In this document: positions 24,290 through 36,487 of the stretch, piece by piece
Position numbering within the stretch: position 1 is the first letter of the stretch
Layout: every line of letters begins with the position of its first letter
Source: Paramecium pentaurelia
Lineage: Eukaryota; Ciliophora; Oligohymenophorea; Peniculida; Parameciidae
DNA length: 64,000 nt
Direction: 5' to 3'
Assembly: GCA_905183005.1 (NCBI GenBank)
Contig: CAJJDO010000020.1
Span: 206,837-270,836, forward strand
Notes under the pieces: model-generated
Database searches by the model: none
Told to the model about the DNA's origin: nothing
What the model saw: the letters and a program-made list of their open reading frames with translations, nothing else
Position numbers and translations under genes: made by a program

Positions 24290-27200
24290 ATGTACCTTAT
24301 TTTGTTCTCTTTTGCTTATATTGTGTATTCATTAACTTATGTACTCAACAAAGATGAGATAAAAGTATGCATCACATATAAATAAATAGGTTTTGGAGAA
24401 TTATGCTAATGGGATCGAAAAATATGATAAATAGAAAGAAAAGCTATCAATATAGAGTGTTGGTTTACTTGCTAATGATGAGTAGGTGATTGAAATTACA
24501 AGTTTATTTGTTCCTTTTGACAATTAATAGAGAGTAGATATATTAACCAAAAAAGTAGAGAATATTTACACAGTATATACTTTATATTATTTTAAATCAG
24601 TAAAATACATAATTAATTTTAGTATAGTACAGAGCTTAAATTTGAAAAGGTGTAATTGGAAGGTGTAGAAAGATGTGCATCATTAACTTATTTAAATAAT
24701 TAATTTGTTGTTGATTGCTCAATTACATCAATTCTTTTTGTTTTGTAGAATGGAACTTAGATCTCATATAAAAATAATAATAATATTCAATTCACTCAAA
24801 TTTTAGAATTTTATGATGGATTATTAGGATTATCTCCAGGATATTTAAACTTTTTTGATGAATAATTATAATTGGAAAGATAGACATAAGCCAATTATAT
24901 TTAAGTATTAAAGGATGAAAAAAATATATATTTATTAAATGAACTATAAGTGATCTAATATTCATAAGATGGAAGTGTAATTGAATATAATCATAAATGC
25001 TAAAATAAGCCAGAATTTATGACAGTATTAGATGATATATTTTACATTCAATGTGGAACTTTAAGGAAAGTTCGTAAAAATGAGATTGAAGTACTTTAAT
25101 TAAAAGTATAGCAAATTTTTGCAACTAATAGATATATCATTTTAAATAACAACAGCATTTATAATAAAGATTTAGATTCCCGTTTTTATTTATCAAATGG
25201 AAATTTATTTAGAATTAATTATGATGATGATATAATTTAGATAGTTAATAATTAAATACAGATTGGTTCCATTAAAGGATATTATTTAATTTAATCAGAT
25301 GAGATATCCTAATTCACATTATCTTAAAATTTATTTTATGTTGTTGATAAGGGATTATAAGCTTTGAATTTTGGAGAATCTGAGTTTTATGGAAATAAAT
25401 TCTAAGTAGTAAATTATGTTTCTGGACCTAATGTATAGATAAAAGAGCAAGGAATTCTAGAATAGCCACTCTAATTAGACATAGAGAAAGAGATTACAAA
25501 TAAATAATTGTTAGGATTAATTAATTATTTGGATGAATCAATATTCTTGATCTATTTATAAGATTCTAAGTTATTCACTTAAAAATGTTTAATTGATTAT
25601 TTGAAATTTAAGTGTCAAAAGGAAGTACTCTTATAATCAAATGTTCCATCAGATATAAAAAATATATAAGGTTCTGTAATAGGAATTCAAATGATAATTG
25701 CTTATCAATCTTAAGAAACTTTATATATTTATTTAGATAACAAATTACTAGATACAAAAAATAAAGTCAATACTTTTTAATTGTAGTAAAATATTATCAT
25801 TATTCTTAATGAAAATGAAGTAACTATAAATTATATAATTGATAAATAAATTCATTAAGAAAGTTAAATTAATTTTACTTGTATTATGGTTGCTCTGTAT
25901 TCTAATGAAATTGCATTGGTTGATGAAAAAAATAATCTTTTAATAATTAGTAATTCTAATAATGGATGGTATTATTCATTTTCATAATCATTTCAAGATA
26001 TAATATTAAAAATAAATTATGTTAATTCTCAATTGATTGTATCAACTGAGAAATAAGCATTTATTTATGAAAATAGAATATTAAGAGGAAAATTAGATTT
26101 AGATATAATTAAAGCTGTAAATTATTAATAATCTTAAACTCATTTATACATTTATAATAAAACTAAAATATATTAATATTAAATCTTCTCAGAACTTTCC
26201 TTATCAAGTTGGCAATAATAAATAATAGATTATTAAATTTAATAAAGATTTTTAGTATTGACATTTTAAGAGCATGAATTATTACTTGTAGATAATAAAT
26301 TATATGTTTATAAATCAATTTTAGAATTTATACCTAATACTATTGTAGAAAGAGATGTTTATTCTAGATTCACTTATGCTGATGTCATTTTTAGTAATTA
26401 TTAAAATAAACCTATTACTGTGAAAGTCAAAATAATTGGTGATATTTTGAAATTATAGTCTTTATAATACAATGAATCAGATTATTAAATCAATAATGGT
26501 TTATTATAAATTGACTAAGGTTTATTATTTGATGGACCAATCTCAAGTATTGGCACAGATTTAGATAATTAAATTGAAATCATTCAGAGAGTAAGTATGT
26601 ATGAATAATAACCTAATTGGATCAATAAAGAGTTGAATGATCTAATTTATATTGGAAATAACTTAAGAGTTATTTATTAGAATTCCTCTTTATTTTTATG
26701 TTCAGAGAGTAAATGTTAATCAATTTTAAATAATACTTAAGATTGTATTACATTAGAGTAAGATCAATTATAATTTTATTTGGTTTGTAAAAAGTTTATT
26801 TATTCTGGTTTGAAATAAAAACCAGAATCAATAAATAATATAGACTTTACACCATTATCTAATGAATTAATTAATATAAAATTTGATTAAGGTACGAAAA
26901 TAGGAATAATAAATAGATAAGGAATTGAAACATAATTTTCCCTATATATTAATTATCAATTAAAAGAAAAAATAGTTATTAATGAATTATAGGATTTCTA
27001 ATTTAATGATTCAAATATAATATTATTAACATCAACTAAGGTGATTTTGGTTGATAGTTAATTAAAAGAAATACATTCATATGAATTATTAGATGATTTG
27101 ATCAAGACAGAATAGAACTTTGCATTAAAATTAGTAAAATTTACAAAAATATGTTAATATAAAGAAAATTAATATATAATTTCAAGTTAATATGGTCCAA

Positions 27201-27818
27201 TATATTTAATATATTTAAATAAAGAATATTCAGAGTTAGTCTTACAATTTACAAATATTCATAATTCAATTCCTATTGATACTTATTTAATTGAAAAAGA
27301 TGTTTTAATATGCGTTTATAAAAATGAGAATGATTAATATTATGTTGTTTTTTATGATTTTGAGGATAAATCAAAATCATCTTTAATAATTCCATATTTT
27401 AATGTGATTGAATTGGGATCTTCATTTTCAAAATTCCATTACACTAGATAGTATAATAATAATTCAATTATTTTGATTGATAGAAATGATACAAAGTCAA
27501 TCTTTGTTATTAATGATTATGTAAAATAATATAAAATTTGTTTAGCTCTAAATAAAAAGTGTTTCATCAAATAAATATCTCCAATAATTAATTGCATATG
27601 ATTTAAATTTCTAATAAACAAAAATTAATTTAAAAATAGATTTTACAGAAACTGATTAAACTACTGAAAATTGGATAATAGCTATTTATATTTTATGTGG
27701 TATATTAGGAATTTTAGTTTTGTTAATTTCATTTCGATATATAAGAAGATATTGTTTGACAAGACATCTTCAATTTGAAGAAGAGAAACCATCAGAATTT
27801 TAAAGTTAATATATTTGA
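24290..27818 (+). CDS. large type I membrane protein, unknown
   Basis: 1151 residues with introns 24365-24389, 24600-24622 and 27521-27545. It starts with a signal peptide (MYLILFSFAYIVYSLTYV). About 1070 residues of beta-rich sequence follow, with repeated short hydrophobic strands and N-x-S/T sites. A single membrane helix (WIIAIYILCGILGILVLLIS, about 1100-1122) and a short basic/acidic cytoplasmic tail end the protein. The strand-turn rhythm (for example NGTQISYKNNN, SNGNLFRINYD) suggests beta-propeller or similar repeats, which I cannot prove. A surface or endolysosomal role is inferred from topology only. The third intron places the membrane helix in frame. Confidence 0.8.
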
Positions 27819-27852
27819 TATATATATATATTATTTTAAAGACCCCTAAAAA

Positions 27853-28996
27853 TCAAGAAAATCTAAAAATTAGTATAAATGTAATATCATCTCTACCTAA
27901 ACTTATTAATTTCCATTATTTTTATGCTTCTAGCATTAACATATCAGCAGCTTTTTCTATTTAAAGTGGATAATATCTACTTATTAATTTACATATCTAA
28001 TAATTTTTATTTATTTTACATCTTCTTCATTTAAATGTTCAAATAATCCATCACTACCTATTAAGATAAAATGATCATCTTTTGTTAATTATATTTCAAA
28101 AATTTCAGGAACTGCAATTATTCCAGCCTTAATACCCATTTTATCTCCAAAAGACCTTGTCATTGCCAATCCTGGCATTTCCTCATTTTACATCCATACT
28201 CTCAAAGGACTTCTTGGTCTTCCATATATATCTATTTATTTATTAGTATTTTCTTACCTTTATTACATTCTACTCTTCCACCAAATTTAATTATTCTATC
28301 TCTCTCTAATCCTATGGGTTTATGTAACCTATTTAATCTAATTGATTAGTATTTATTCATCAATTATCTTCTCCCTAAAATGGCTTTTGAATCTCCTACA
28401 TTACAACAAAATAAATGTTATTCATTAATATGGACACTAATGCCAGTCGATCCTCATTCTTATACAATATTACCTGATAATTATGTATCAATATTTGATT
28501 CTAATAATTTATCATTCAATAATTCATAGGCTACTTTTATTTCATCTATATTTCCTGTATTACTTTTAATGAATTCTATATAAGTTATGAATATTTTGAT
28601 ACTTTCTAAGTTAAATTTGATGAATGAAGAAACTAAATGACCAAATTTACCATGACCATCATAAATACCAAATAACTTGTATTGTAAATCTTTTAAAATT
28701 AAATAAGAATCTTAATTGACTTTTTGTTAATTATTAATGTTTAATCCACTTAATGTTCTTGTTTAATAAGATATATTCCCTATTAGATCTTTAGTTCTAT
28801 CAGATTTTAAATCAACTGTGTTTGTTGAGATATCTAATTTTTTCAATCCATATTTTAGATTCTTTCCTTTTAATTAATGAATAGATTTTCTTTCTGGAGA
28901 TTACTAAAACAAAAATATATTTGGCAAAAGAAGAGCTTTTTCTTGATTTTAATTTACTCTCATAGGGGTATAATTTGCTTTTCTAAAGTAATTCAT
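27853..28996 (-). CDS. PP2C-type Ser/Thr phosphatase with an in-frame TGA
   Basis: 365 codons after removing introns 28232-28257 (26) and 27997-28019 (23). PP2C motifs appear in order: the metal-binding FGIYDGHGKFGH, then GSTGISV, LFCCNVGDSKAIL, the MTRSFGD block and LIGSDGLFEHL. Codon 181 (28454-28456) is TGA, directly before GSTG, where the family normally has Ser (SGSTA). One C-to-G change from TCA would explain it. Everything after it remains in frame and conserved. Either this is a very young pseudogene, a sequence error, or the TGA is read through. Start ATG 28994-28996 gives MNYFRKANYTP, typical of the ciliate group. Confidence 0.8.
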
Positions 28997-29054
28997 ATAT
29001 TTATTAATATAATTATTTACTATCAATAAAATAATAATAAATGATATATATGAT

Positions 29055-29531
29055 TCATCTTAATCCTTAAATACCAAAATTAATTATCTTTAACAATTAT
29101 TAATTCTCAATTGCAGCCAATACTCTTTCTTTATCTTAAAATAATTTATTTAATTCAATTTCTTTAATGTGTTTATTTTCCTTTATTTCTACATAAATTT
29201 TATAATTTTTGGGTAAGCTTCTCATTAATTTAATTTTTAAAGTAAGTCCAATTGTTTAAGCCATAGAACAATGAGGAATAGTAGGAGTAAAATACACAAT
29301 TACCCTATTGCCTTATATCTAAATATCACTTGGATTAACTATATTCAATTATTCTAGAGTAAATGAATGTTCAGGATCCTTAATTGACTTAATTAAATCA
29401 AATATCTCATATTCATCAATAGGATCCTCTACATCAGGGTCTTATTCTTATTACTTTCTACTTATATACTATTGAGTGAATTCAAAATTACCAGTTTGAA
29501 AAATTTTTGGTTAAGGATTTTCCAATTACAT
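29055..29531 (-). CDS. CIAO2B: cytosolic Fe-S assembly factor CIAO2B (MIP18/FAM96)
   Basis: 158 residues, intronless. The MIP18-type domain is complete: DEYEIFDLIKSIKDPEH, LEQLNIVNPSDI, IVYFTPTIPHCSMAQTIGL with the key Cys, then LMRSLPKNYKIYVEI. The N terminus (ENPQPKIFQ) also matches. The protein acts with CIAO1 and MMS19 to insert Fe-S clusters into cytosolic and nuclear enzymes. The length is normal for the family. Confidence 0.93.
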
Positions 29532-29843
29532 TTTATTAATTAATATTCAAGTATAAAGTCTAATTATTTTATAAACATTTCAGAATTACTTTTAAAAAGA
29601 AATTTTTATTTGTAACTCATTTATATAAAGAGTAATAATTTTAAGATTAATATTAAAAGTAATTTTTAACAATTCCAGATTATTTTTATATATGAATAAA
29701 TCCATAAATGAAAATTTTTGCTTAGATAAATATATTTATTATTATCAAATCAGATAAAAGTAAGATGAACTAATGTTTAGAATAGAAGTAATTATTTATT
29801 CTTATTTATTATTTTTAATTTTCTTTGTGCTTTCTATATATTA

Positions 29844-30341
29844 ATGAATTCATGTTAATTCAAAAATAGAAGTCTCCATATTAATAAATTCCTTTCACTT
29901 ACACCCTCTTATAGAAATTAATATTCAAATAGGCAAAATGAATAGGTTTTAAGTTTCAGCAATGATGATTAAATTACAGAACGTAAATATATGCCATTCA
30001 TCTACACTAAATATAAACCATATTCATATTAAAGACGAATACATAAAAATTTAACTTAGTCTGGTGATTACTTCAATAGTACTATAGAACAAACTTCATT
30101 ATTGAATTAATTGAAACTTAAAAGTCCTTGTTCTATATCTCCTTTAAGGAAAAAAACATTAAATACCTTTTTATTTACAGACTCTATATAACAATAAAGT
30201 CCTATTCATTGCAAAACTGAAGTCAAATAATTTTCATTTGAATTACCTCAAATGCTCATGTAACAAATTCCAAGAAAAAGAGAATACACAATTTTAAAAA
30301 AGAAGAAAAAAGTATAAGCTTTAAAAATATAAATTAAGTGA
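29844..30341 (+). CDS. small basic protein, unknown
   Basis: 165 residues, no intron, from ATG 29844 to TGA 30339-30341. Rich in K, R, S, Q and T, ending in a strongly basic run (KKKKKV) that could be a nuclear signal. No domain or membrane segment seen. The even codon use and complete start-to-stop frame support a real gene. It is divergent from CIAO2B. Confidence 0.6.
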
Positions 30342-30368
30342 TATTTTTTCCTTTATAATATATATTAA

Positions 30369-30896
30369 ATGAATATTGATCCATTTAATCTATTTTATGA
30401 GGAATTCAAATATAAATTAAAAAAACACAATATCCAATGTCATCATCTTGAAACACAGTAGCTAGCTAAAAAAGAATGGGAATAAATGAATGAATAAGAA
30501 AAATATCGATTTGTATACATGTCAAATAGATAACAAGAGGCATATTTAAATTTCCAAAACAAAATTGCAATCAATTAAGAAAATCCTAAATAACCAAACA
30601 AAATGACTAAACAAGATTAGAAAAATATTAAATATCAATTTTAAATCAATTATTGTAAAAATGAGGATTGTGAAACTTAAGCAAATATTCTTGAAAAAGA
30701 ACTCTTAAATATAAATAAAAATATAACTATAAATCGTTATGCATTAATGGGAAATTTTGGGGCTGTTAGTTTATTTGGAATATAAGAAAAAAGACAGTCT
30801 GTATTAATTTGGCATACATTAATTAATGGTCCTATTTTAAAGAAATCTTAATTAAAAAAGTTGAATATAAAAGTATAGATGTTTCTCACTCCTTGA
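30369..30896 (+). CDS. HMG-box-like protein
   Basis: 175 residues, intronless, starting 27 bp after the previous stop. Residues 3-65 resemble an HMG box: DPFNLFYEEFKYKL at the start, then KKEWEQMNEQEKYRFVYMS with the core Trp and the M...EK..F motif, followed by a Tyr-containing helix end. The C-terminal half (LMGNFGAVSLFG) is unrelated to HMG proteins I know. A role in DNA binding is inferred. Confidence 0.6.
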
Positions 30897-31184
30897 ATTT
30901 AAAAAAATTGAATAATTACTTTAATTTATCATATTAATAATTTTGATAATGTATTTAAATTTTTAATTTATTATATATAAAACATTCATATATATATATT
31001 CATATTTACTCTTGTAGTTTTGAAAATAATAAATTTATAACTAGTCTAATTATATATTGATTTTTAAATATAAAAATATTTAGAATAGGTATGTTTAAAT
31101 TTATCATTTTCAAATATTTTAGTTTATTGATATAAATATATCTTAAATAATAATAAAATTTTATTAGAATTTATTGATACAATA

Positions 31185-32264
31185 TCAATGATTAGGGATA
31201 GCCACATTATAATGTCCTGGTCTAAAAAGTAAATTTACTTGGAGTAAAATTTATTCATTTTCATTTTTATATTCTTAAACTTTTAATACACGAGCATCTT
31301 CATCTACATAATATAAGATAATATCACTAAATTAATATAAAAAAATAAATTACATTAATAATTTTCTAGATAATAAATTAATAATCGATTGATTATTTTC
31401 ACAATCAAATTCCCAAGTCAAAATTTATTATTACAAATTCATTTCAATAACCTCAAAAACCATTTTAGTTTCTTCATCTTCCAAACACAACTTATATATT
31501 ATATTTCTTAAAAATATTATACATAAACCATAGAATTACCCTTCAGGGTTTGAAAATAGTTTTATAAACTCTTATTCTCTACTTTCTAAATCAATAGCTC
31601 TAATATATTAACAATAATCAATAAATATTTAATTCATTTCCTCATTTTATTCATACATTTAATCAGAATGTATTACTGAAAAAGGAAGTTATTAGACCAT
31701 TTTTATGAAATCTTCAAATTGTTAATCTGATGATTTAATAAATATATATCTTAGATATTGAAATCCAAAAGATGTATAGAAACAATTACCATCTCCTCTT
31801 GCTCTTCTCATACCTTTCAAGTGATTTGTTAATTATTCTTGTATTTTTTCATTATTCATTCCATATTCATCAAGTAAAAAATCTAATTATTTTTCATCAC
31901 TTATAAATGATTTGAACTCTTCAGGTACATCTCTGGCTCTTAATGTTTGATCATAAATTTAATCTAACAATTAGCTTTTTTTTATGTCTTGTAATTAAAC
32001 CTAAGGTTTTATTATTTTTTATATTTTATTTTCATTTACAGTCTCATTATGTTAATCATTATTTTAATCATTATGTTAATCATTATTTTATTCATTTTTT
32101 TAATCATTATTTTTTAATATTTCAGAATTCTTTTTCTTCTAATTTTTATCATTTAGAAATTTAGCAAAGCCTATAGCAAATACTATTCCGAAGAGAATAT
32201 AGCTTTTATTTATTGGCTTATTAAATCTATAATTTCTAATTATAAAGGCCTTAATGATATTCAT
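31185..32264 (-). CDS. membrane-anchored otubain-type deubiquitinase
   Basis: 359 residues, intronless. An N-terminal membrane helix (about residues 20-36, YILFGIVFAIGFAKF) is followed by a low-complexity NNDQ/HNDQ linker and then the otubain catalytic domain: RRARGDGNCFY with nucleophile Cys161, GFQYLRYIF, GQFYGLCIIFLRN, and RPGHYNV with catalytic His351. The third residue is Asn353 where OTUB1 has Asp. Otubains cleave ubiquitin chains, usually as soluble proteins; an N-terminal anchor is unusual. The other otubain-like gene in this window (9905-11539) lacks the Cys. Confidence 0.85.
32045..32095 (-). repeat. short tandem repeat in the otubain linker
   Basis: A roughly 24-bp unit (two alternating 12-mers, ttaatcattatg and ttaatcattatt) repeats about twice. 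In the coding frame it gives NNDQHNDQ repeats between the membrane helix and the catalytic domain. Confidence 0.7.
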
Positions 32265-33709
32265 TAATAAATTAATATTCTTAATATTAATATAAAATAA
32301 TCGAAATTTAAATTATTTTGCAGAATTCTATTAAGTATAAATATTAAAAATGAATTTCAATAATAGGATCAAGGCTTTAAATATATCTCAATAGATTAAG
32401 AATTTGTTTTGTAAATTTTGCAATTTAATTAATATCTATAATATTTATATATTTTAATTAATAATTTTATATAATGAATTTTATTGATATTCATTTTAAG
32501 GCATCCTAATATATAGTAAAAATCTGGTTAATTAATGTTTTGTAATAAACTATGAAACATTTAGTTTCAGAAACAAGGTCATTCAATTTTTATTATCAAT
32601 ACAAATAGTTGAATCTTCATAAATTTATAAGGACTCATAGAATTATCTATTAGTTATATTTCATTACATATTCCTAAATAATAAATCTTAGTTTAATCTC
32701 GTTAATTATCTTTAATCATATTTTAAATGAATTTACTTATTTGAACCAAAAATGAATAACCTATTGAGTAATAATAAGATTAAGTTATCAATATAAATTA
32801 TGTTTATTAATCGAATTAAAATATTAATGTTAAATTATATTATTTAAATCTTTTTAGAAGTAACGTTAACAATGGTTTAATAAATTTTTCTAGTATTAGT
32901 AAATTTTCTATAATATAAAGAATTAAGAGTTTAAGAAAATTAAGAGATTGAGAAAGAAATCATAAGACTTAGTATAATAAGGCAAATATTGGATTATTGT
33001 TGTAATTTTTATTAAATAAAGATATAAAAAAGTTATATGGAAAAAATAATCAAAGCAAGAAGATTTCTTTTAAGGCAATATAGACTTAATAAGATTTTAA
33101 TGAATTCACTTAGTAAAATAAATATAATATTTGACATATATTCATTAATATTTATTAAATTAAACAAAGATATTAACATTTCATTTTATCAATAATAAAT
33201 ATTAATAAATTAAATAACCATATATAGATTAAGTATGAGAATACAATACAAATGAAATCTAAAATAAATAATAGTGTTTATAAGTTATATTGAATATTCA
33301 AAAATCACATTTAGATAGTTATTATAAATGATATTAAAAAAGATGGTATAAAGATACAATGATTTTAATTTACTTAGAGTATTTTTAATAATAAATTGGT
33401 TGTGATATACTATTCTACCTATTTCTAAAAAGATTATTAAGTATAGTCTATAATTGTCTTGATTTGAAAACATTTGGTGAAAATATTTTTAAATGTTTTC
33501 ACTGAAATACCATATATTTAATATTCAGATGATATTCAATAATAAAATTTAAGAACTATATGCACAGAAATAAAAAATGTAAATGTATTTGTAGTAGTGT
33601 ATGAAATTTATATTTTGACAATCATTTAAATCTGATTTAATATTGAATAGCATAAAATAAAACTAATTTATAAAATATAATTTATATTAAGTATTTAAAA
33701 CCTTTATCT
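32265..33709. other. gene-poor interval
   Basis: About 1.4 kb between divergent genes. The longest plausible frame is 72 codons at 33037-33255 on the plus strand (MEKIIKARRF start), basic and without family resemblance. The rest is AT-rich with frequent TGA in all frames and looks non-coding or decayed. Confidence 0.4.
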
Positions 33710-34847
33710 ATGAATATCCTTATCTAAGAAGAATTAGAGAATAGTTAATAGTTGAGTAGTTAATCATTGATTAAATCTAATTCTTATGTATATAATTAGA
33801 TGCTAAAAATAAATAATGGATTGAAAACCTATACATTACCATCAATACTAATTAATTAAAATAATGACCCAGAAAATTTGATGATATCAGAATTAACATT
33901 TCGATCACTATCCAATGATGTTGACTCAAGATTAATTTAAGAATTTTAAAGTAAAAGACACATCATAGAACCTCATTAAATATAGATAAGACAACCATCT
34001 CCTTTTTAACTAAATAAATAAACATGTTAGATTTGTTTAAACGAACTTAATAATATTATAATAATTGAATAGTGCAATCATCAATTTTGTTAAAAATGTA
34101 TAACCTTATATTTATACAATAAAATAATTTCTGGTGTTGTATAAAAGATTACATGTCCATAATTTGGTTGTTGTACTGTTTTAAGTGAACTTTAAATTAA
34201 ATAAAATATTAATCAAGAGGTTTATCTAAAATATTAAAGGTACAAATATAATCAAATATTGAAGGTTCTTATTAATAAAGTAATATGAACATGTTGTCAA
34301 TGGAAAATGGTGTCCAAGACCTGATTGTTTTAATTTTGTTTTTTAGTAAGGTTAAGAAAAAATACTATAATGTGTATGTGGATAATAATTTTGTTTTGAT
34401 TGTGGGAATCCAAATCATCCAAATAAAACATGTTAAGAAAGTGTAGATTAAGTATTTGCTTAAGCATTGTAAGATTATAGAATTTAAAAATGTCCTAATT
34501 GCAAAGCTAACATACTTAAAAATGGTGGTTGTAATCATATGACCTGTACAAAATGTCATTATGATTTTTGTTGGCTATGTGGATGTAAGTATTCATCAAT
34601 TCATTATGATTGGATGAATCCATGTAATTGTCCTGGAGATTAATATTAAGAAAGAGATCCATATTAATATCCTAAAATTTTAATTTGCATAAGAGCAATA
34701 CTGAAACTCTTAATATATCTGCTTTTATCACCAATATTGGCTATAGCAGGAATAGGATTGCTTGTATATGCACTTGGTTACTTATTATCAAAAACTTGTC
34801 ATCTCTGTAGATGCCTCAAAAGATGTTGCTAAACTTTATGTAATTGA
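33710..34847 (+). CDS. RBR-type E3 ubiquitin ligase with C-terminal membrane helix
   Basis: 370 residues with one 25-nt intron (34240-34264). RING1 begins CQICLNELN and includes CNHQFCQKC; the IBR follows (WCPRPDC ... CGQQFCFDCG); RING2 is CPNCKANILKNGGCNHMTC...FCWLCG, with the catalytic Cys in GGCNHM. A hydrophobic segment of about 30 residues near 325-355 (LLIYLLLSPILAIAGIGLL) and a Cys-rich tail follow, as in membrane-bound RNF144/RNF19-type ligases. RBR enzymes pass ubiquitin through the RING2 Cys. All zinc ligands I checked are present. The stop lies 46 bp before the tRNA. Confidence 0.92.
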
Positions 34848-34893
34848 AATTGACTTAATATTAATTCTTAATAATGCAAATATAATTAAATAT

Positions 34894-34966
34894 GGCCGTC
34901 TGGCTCAATTGGTAGAGCACCAGATTTCGGGTCTGGGGGTTTAGGGTTCAAGTCCCTAGGTGGTCG
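34894..34966 (+). tRNA. tRNA-Arg (anticodon UCG)
   Basis: A 73-nt cloverleaf including discriminator G. The acceptor stem GGCCGTC pairs with GGTGGTC allowing G-U, the D arm is GCTC/GAGC, the anticodon stem is CCAGA/TCTGG with loop TTTCGGG (anticodon TCG), the variable loop has 5 nt, and the T arm is TAGGG TTCAAGT CCCTA. Internal promoter boxes A (TGGCTCAATTGG) and B (GGTTCAAGTCC) are intact. It is followed by a T-rich stretch suited to Pol III termination. No intron. Confidence 0.95.
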
Positions 34967-35531
34967 AAGTTATTTTTGTTTTTTTAATATTTTTAAAAAT
35001 AAGAACTTTTATGACATATATTATAATTCATATATTAAATTTATTCAATTCTCTGGCTATGGGTATTTCCTTATATAAATAGATACATATATAGATTTAA
35101 AATACCCTAATTTTTATCAATTTTATGTTTATATTATTAATGAAACTAAATACAATTAAATTTAAATATAAAAATATTAAATAAAATGAATTTAAGAGGG
35201 AAATCATATTTGCTAGAAATTATAAATTAAAAAGAAATAATTTACTTTTATAAAGTAGTTAAAAAATCAATTGATTATTCCAACTGATATTCTTTTCTTT
35301 AAAAAAAAATGTGTAAATATTATTAAAAAAAATTATTAAATACTTTAACTTTTATTATAAACATGGTTATAGTTTAGTTAGTATTTTTTAATTTAATTAT
35401 GTATTGAATGTTTCCTTTAAATAAAATCTTAAAGAATAGAAATATGAAATGAATTTACTAGATTTATGTATAGAGCAATTTGATAAGTAATTAATTACAA
35501 ATTATAATAATTGATAATATAAAATATTTTT
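34967..35531. other. non-coding interval
   Basis: About 560 bp of AT-rich sequence after the tRNA. The first 20 bp are T-rich and can serve as a Pol III terminator. No gene seen. Confidence 0.5.
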
Positions 35532-36215
35532 ATGAATAAAACTAATAACAGTATTAAAGATTTACAGCTAAGACTTCTTATTTCTGAATCTGAAAAGTAA
35601 GTTGCTCTATAAAAATTAAATGATATTAAACGTAGTGATAGAGCTAAACCCAGTTTATCCTTTTTTACACCATCCAAAGATGAAGCTAAAAGAAAGGATA
35701 AAGTGGGCAAATTGCTAATAGAATTAATGAATTTAATTGCTACTAATAATTCTCTACAATGCATGCTTGAAATTAATTCATTAGAGAATATGATGAAAAT
35801 GTTTGATTAAGGAAAATGCTATAAACTTCTAAAGAAGATTATAAAGCCCTTTACTTTACTAATCACATATTTATTAAATACAAATATAACAGAATCTTTG
35901 AGTGTGAGAAGTGAAAATTAAACTATACAACATCTTAATAATTATAATTCAGTTCAAGCAGGAATTCAAACTCCAATGTCTTAAGTAATAACAATTAATT
36001 CAAATAATTTGCATAATCATAAAACTTCATTTCCTAGCTCCATAGCTTTTAAGCCTCCTAGCGAAGCTACCACACCTGAGAAAAGTGTGAAGTAGGCTCC
36101 AATTTCATAACCATAATAAAAACAAACAATATAATAACCAAAAGGGATAGGGAAATCATAAAAACCTATATCAAGGAGGACAGTTACCAGTAAATTGAAT
36201 ACTTGTGGAGATTGA
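35532..36215 (+). CDS. unknown protein, helical N-terminus and disordered tail
   Basis: 227 residues, intronless. Residues 1-125 are helical with regular hydrophobics (LLIELMNLIATNN, LLKKIIKPFTLLITYLL) and the rest is S/P/Q-rich. No family recognised. Start ATG 35532 is the first Met in frame after an AT-rich leader; TGA 36213-36215. It converges on adenosylhomocysteinase. Confidence 0.65.
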
Positions 36216-36487
36216 GTAAAACAAGAATGATGATTTCAATATAATTTATTTTCAATATACATAATTTAAACTGACAATTTTTAATTAAGAAACAATCTAC
36301 ATATGATGAGTATAAGTGTAATTATTTTATCAAATAAGGATGATAATAAGTTATAATAAATTAAGTGTGTTATTTTTTACATTTAAAATATTAAAAGAAT
36401 AGTTAGAAAATATAAAATTTCTATTAAAATTTATAAATATGATTTAGATTGTGTGTGTTTGTTTGTTTATTTATTTTATACAATAGA

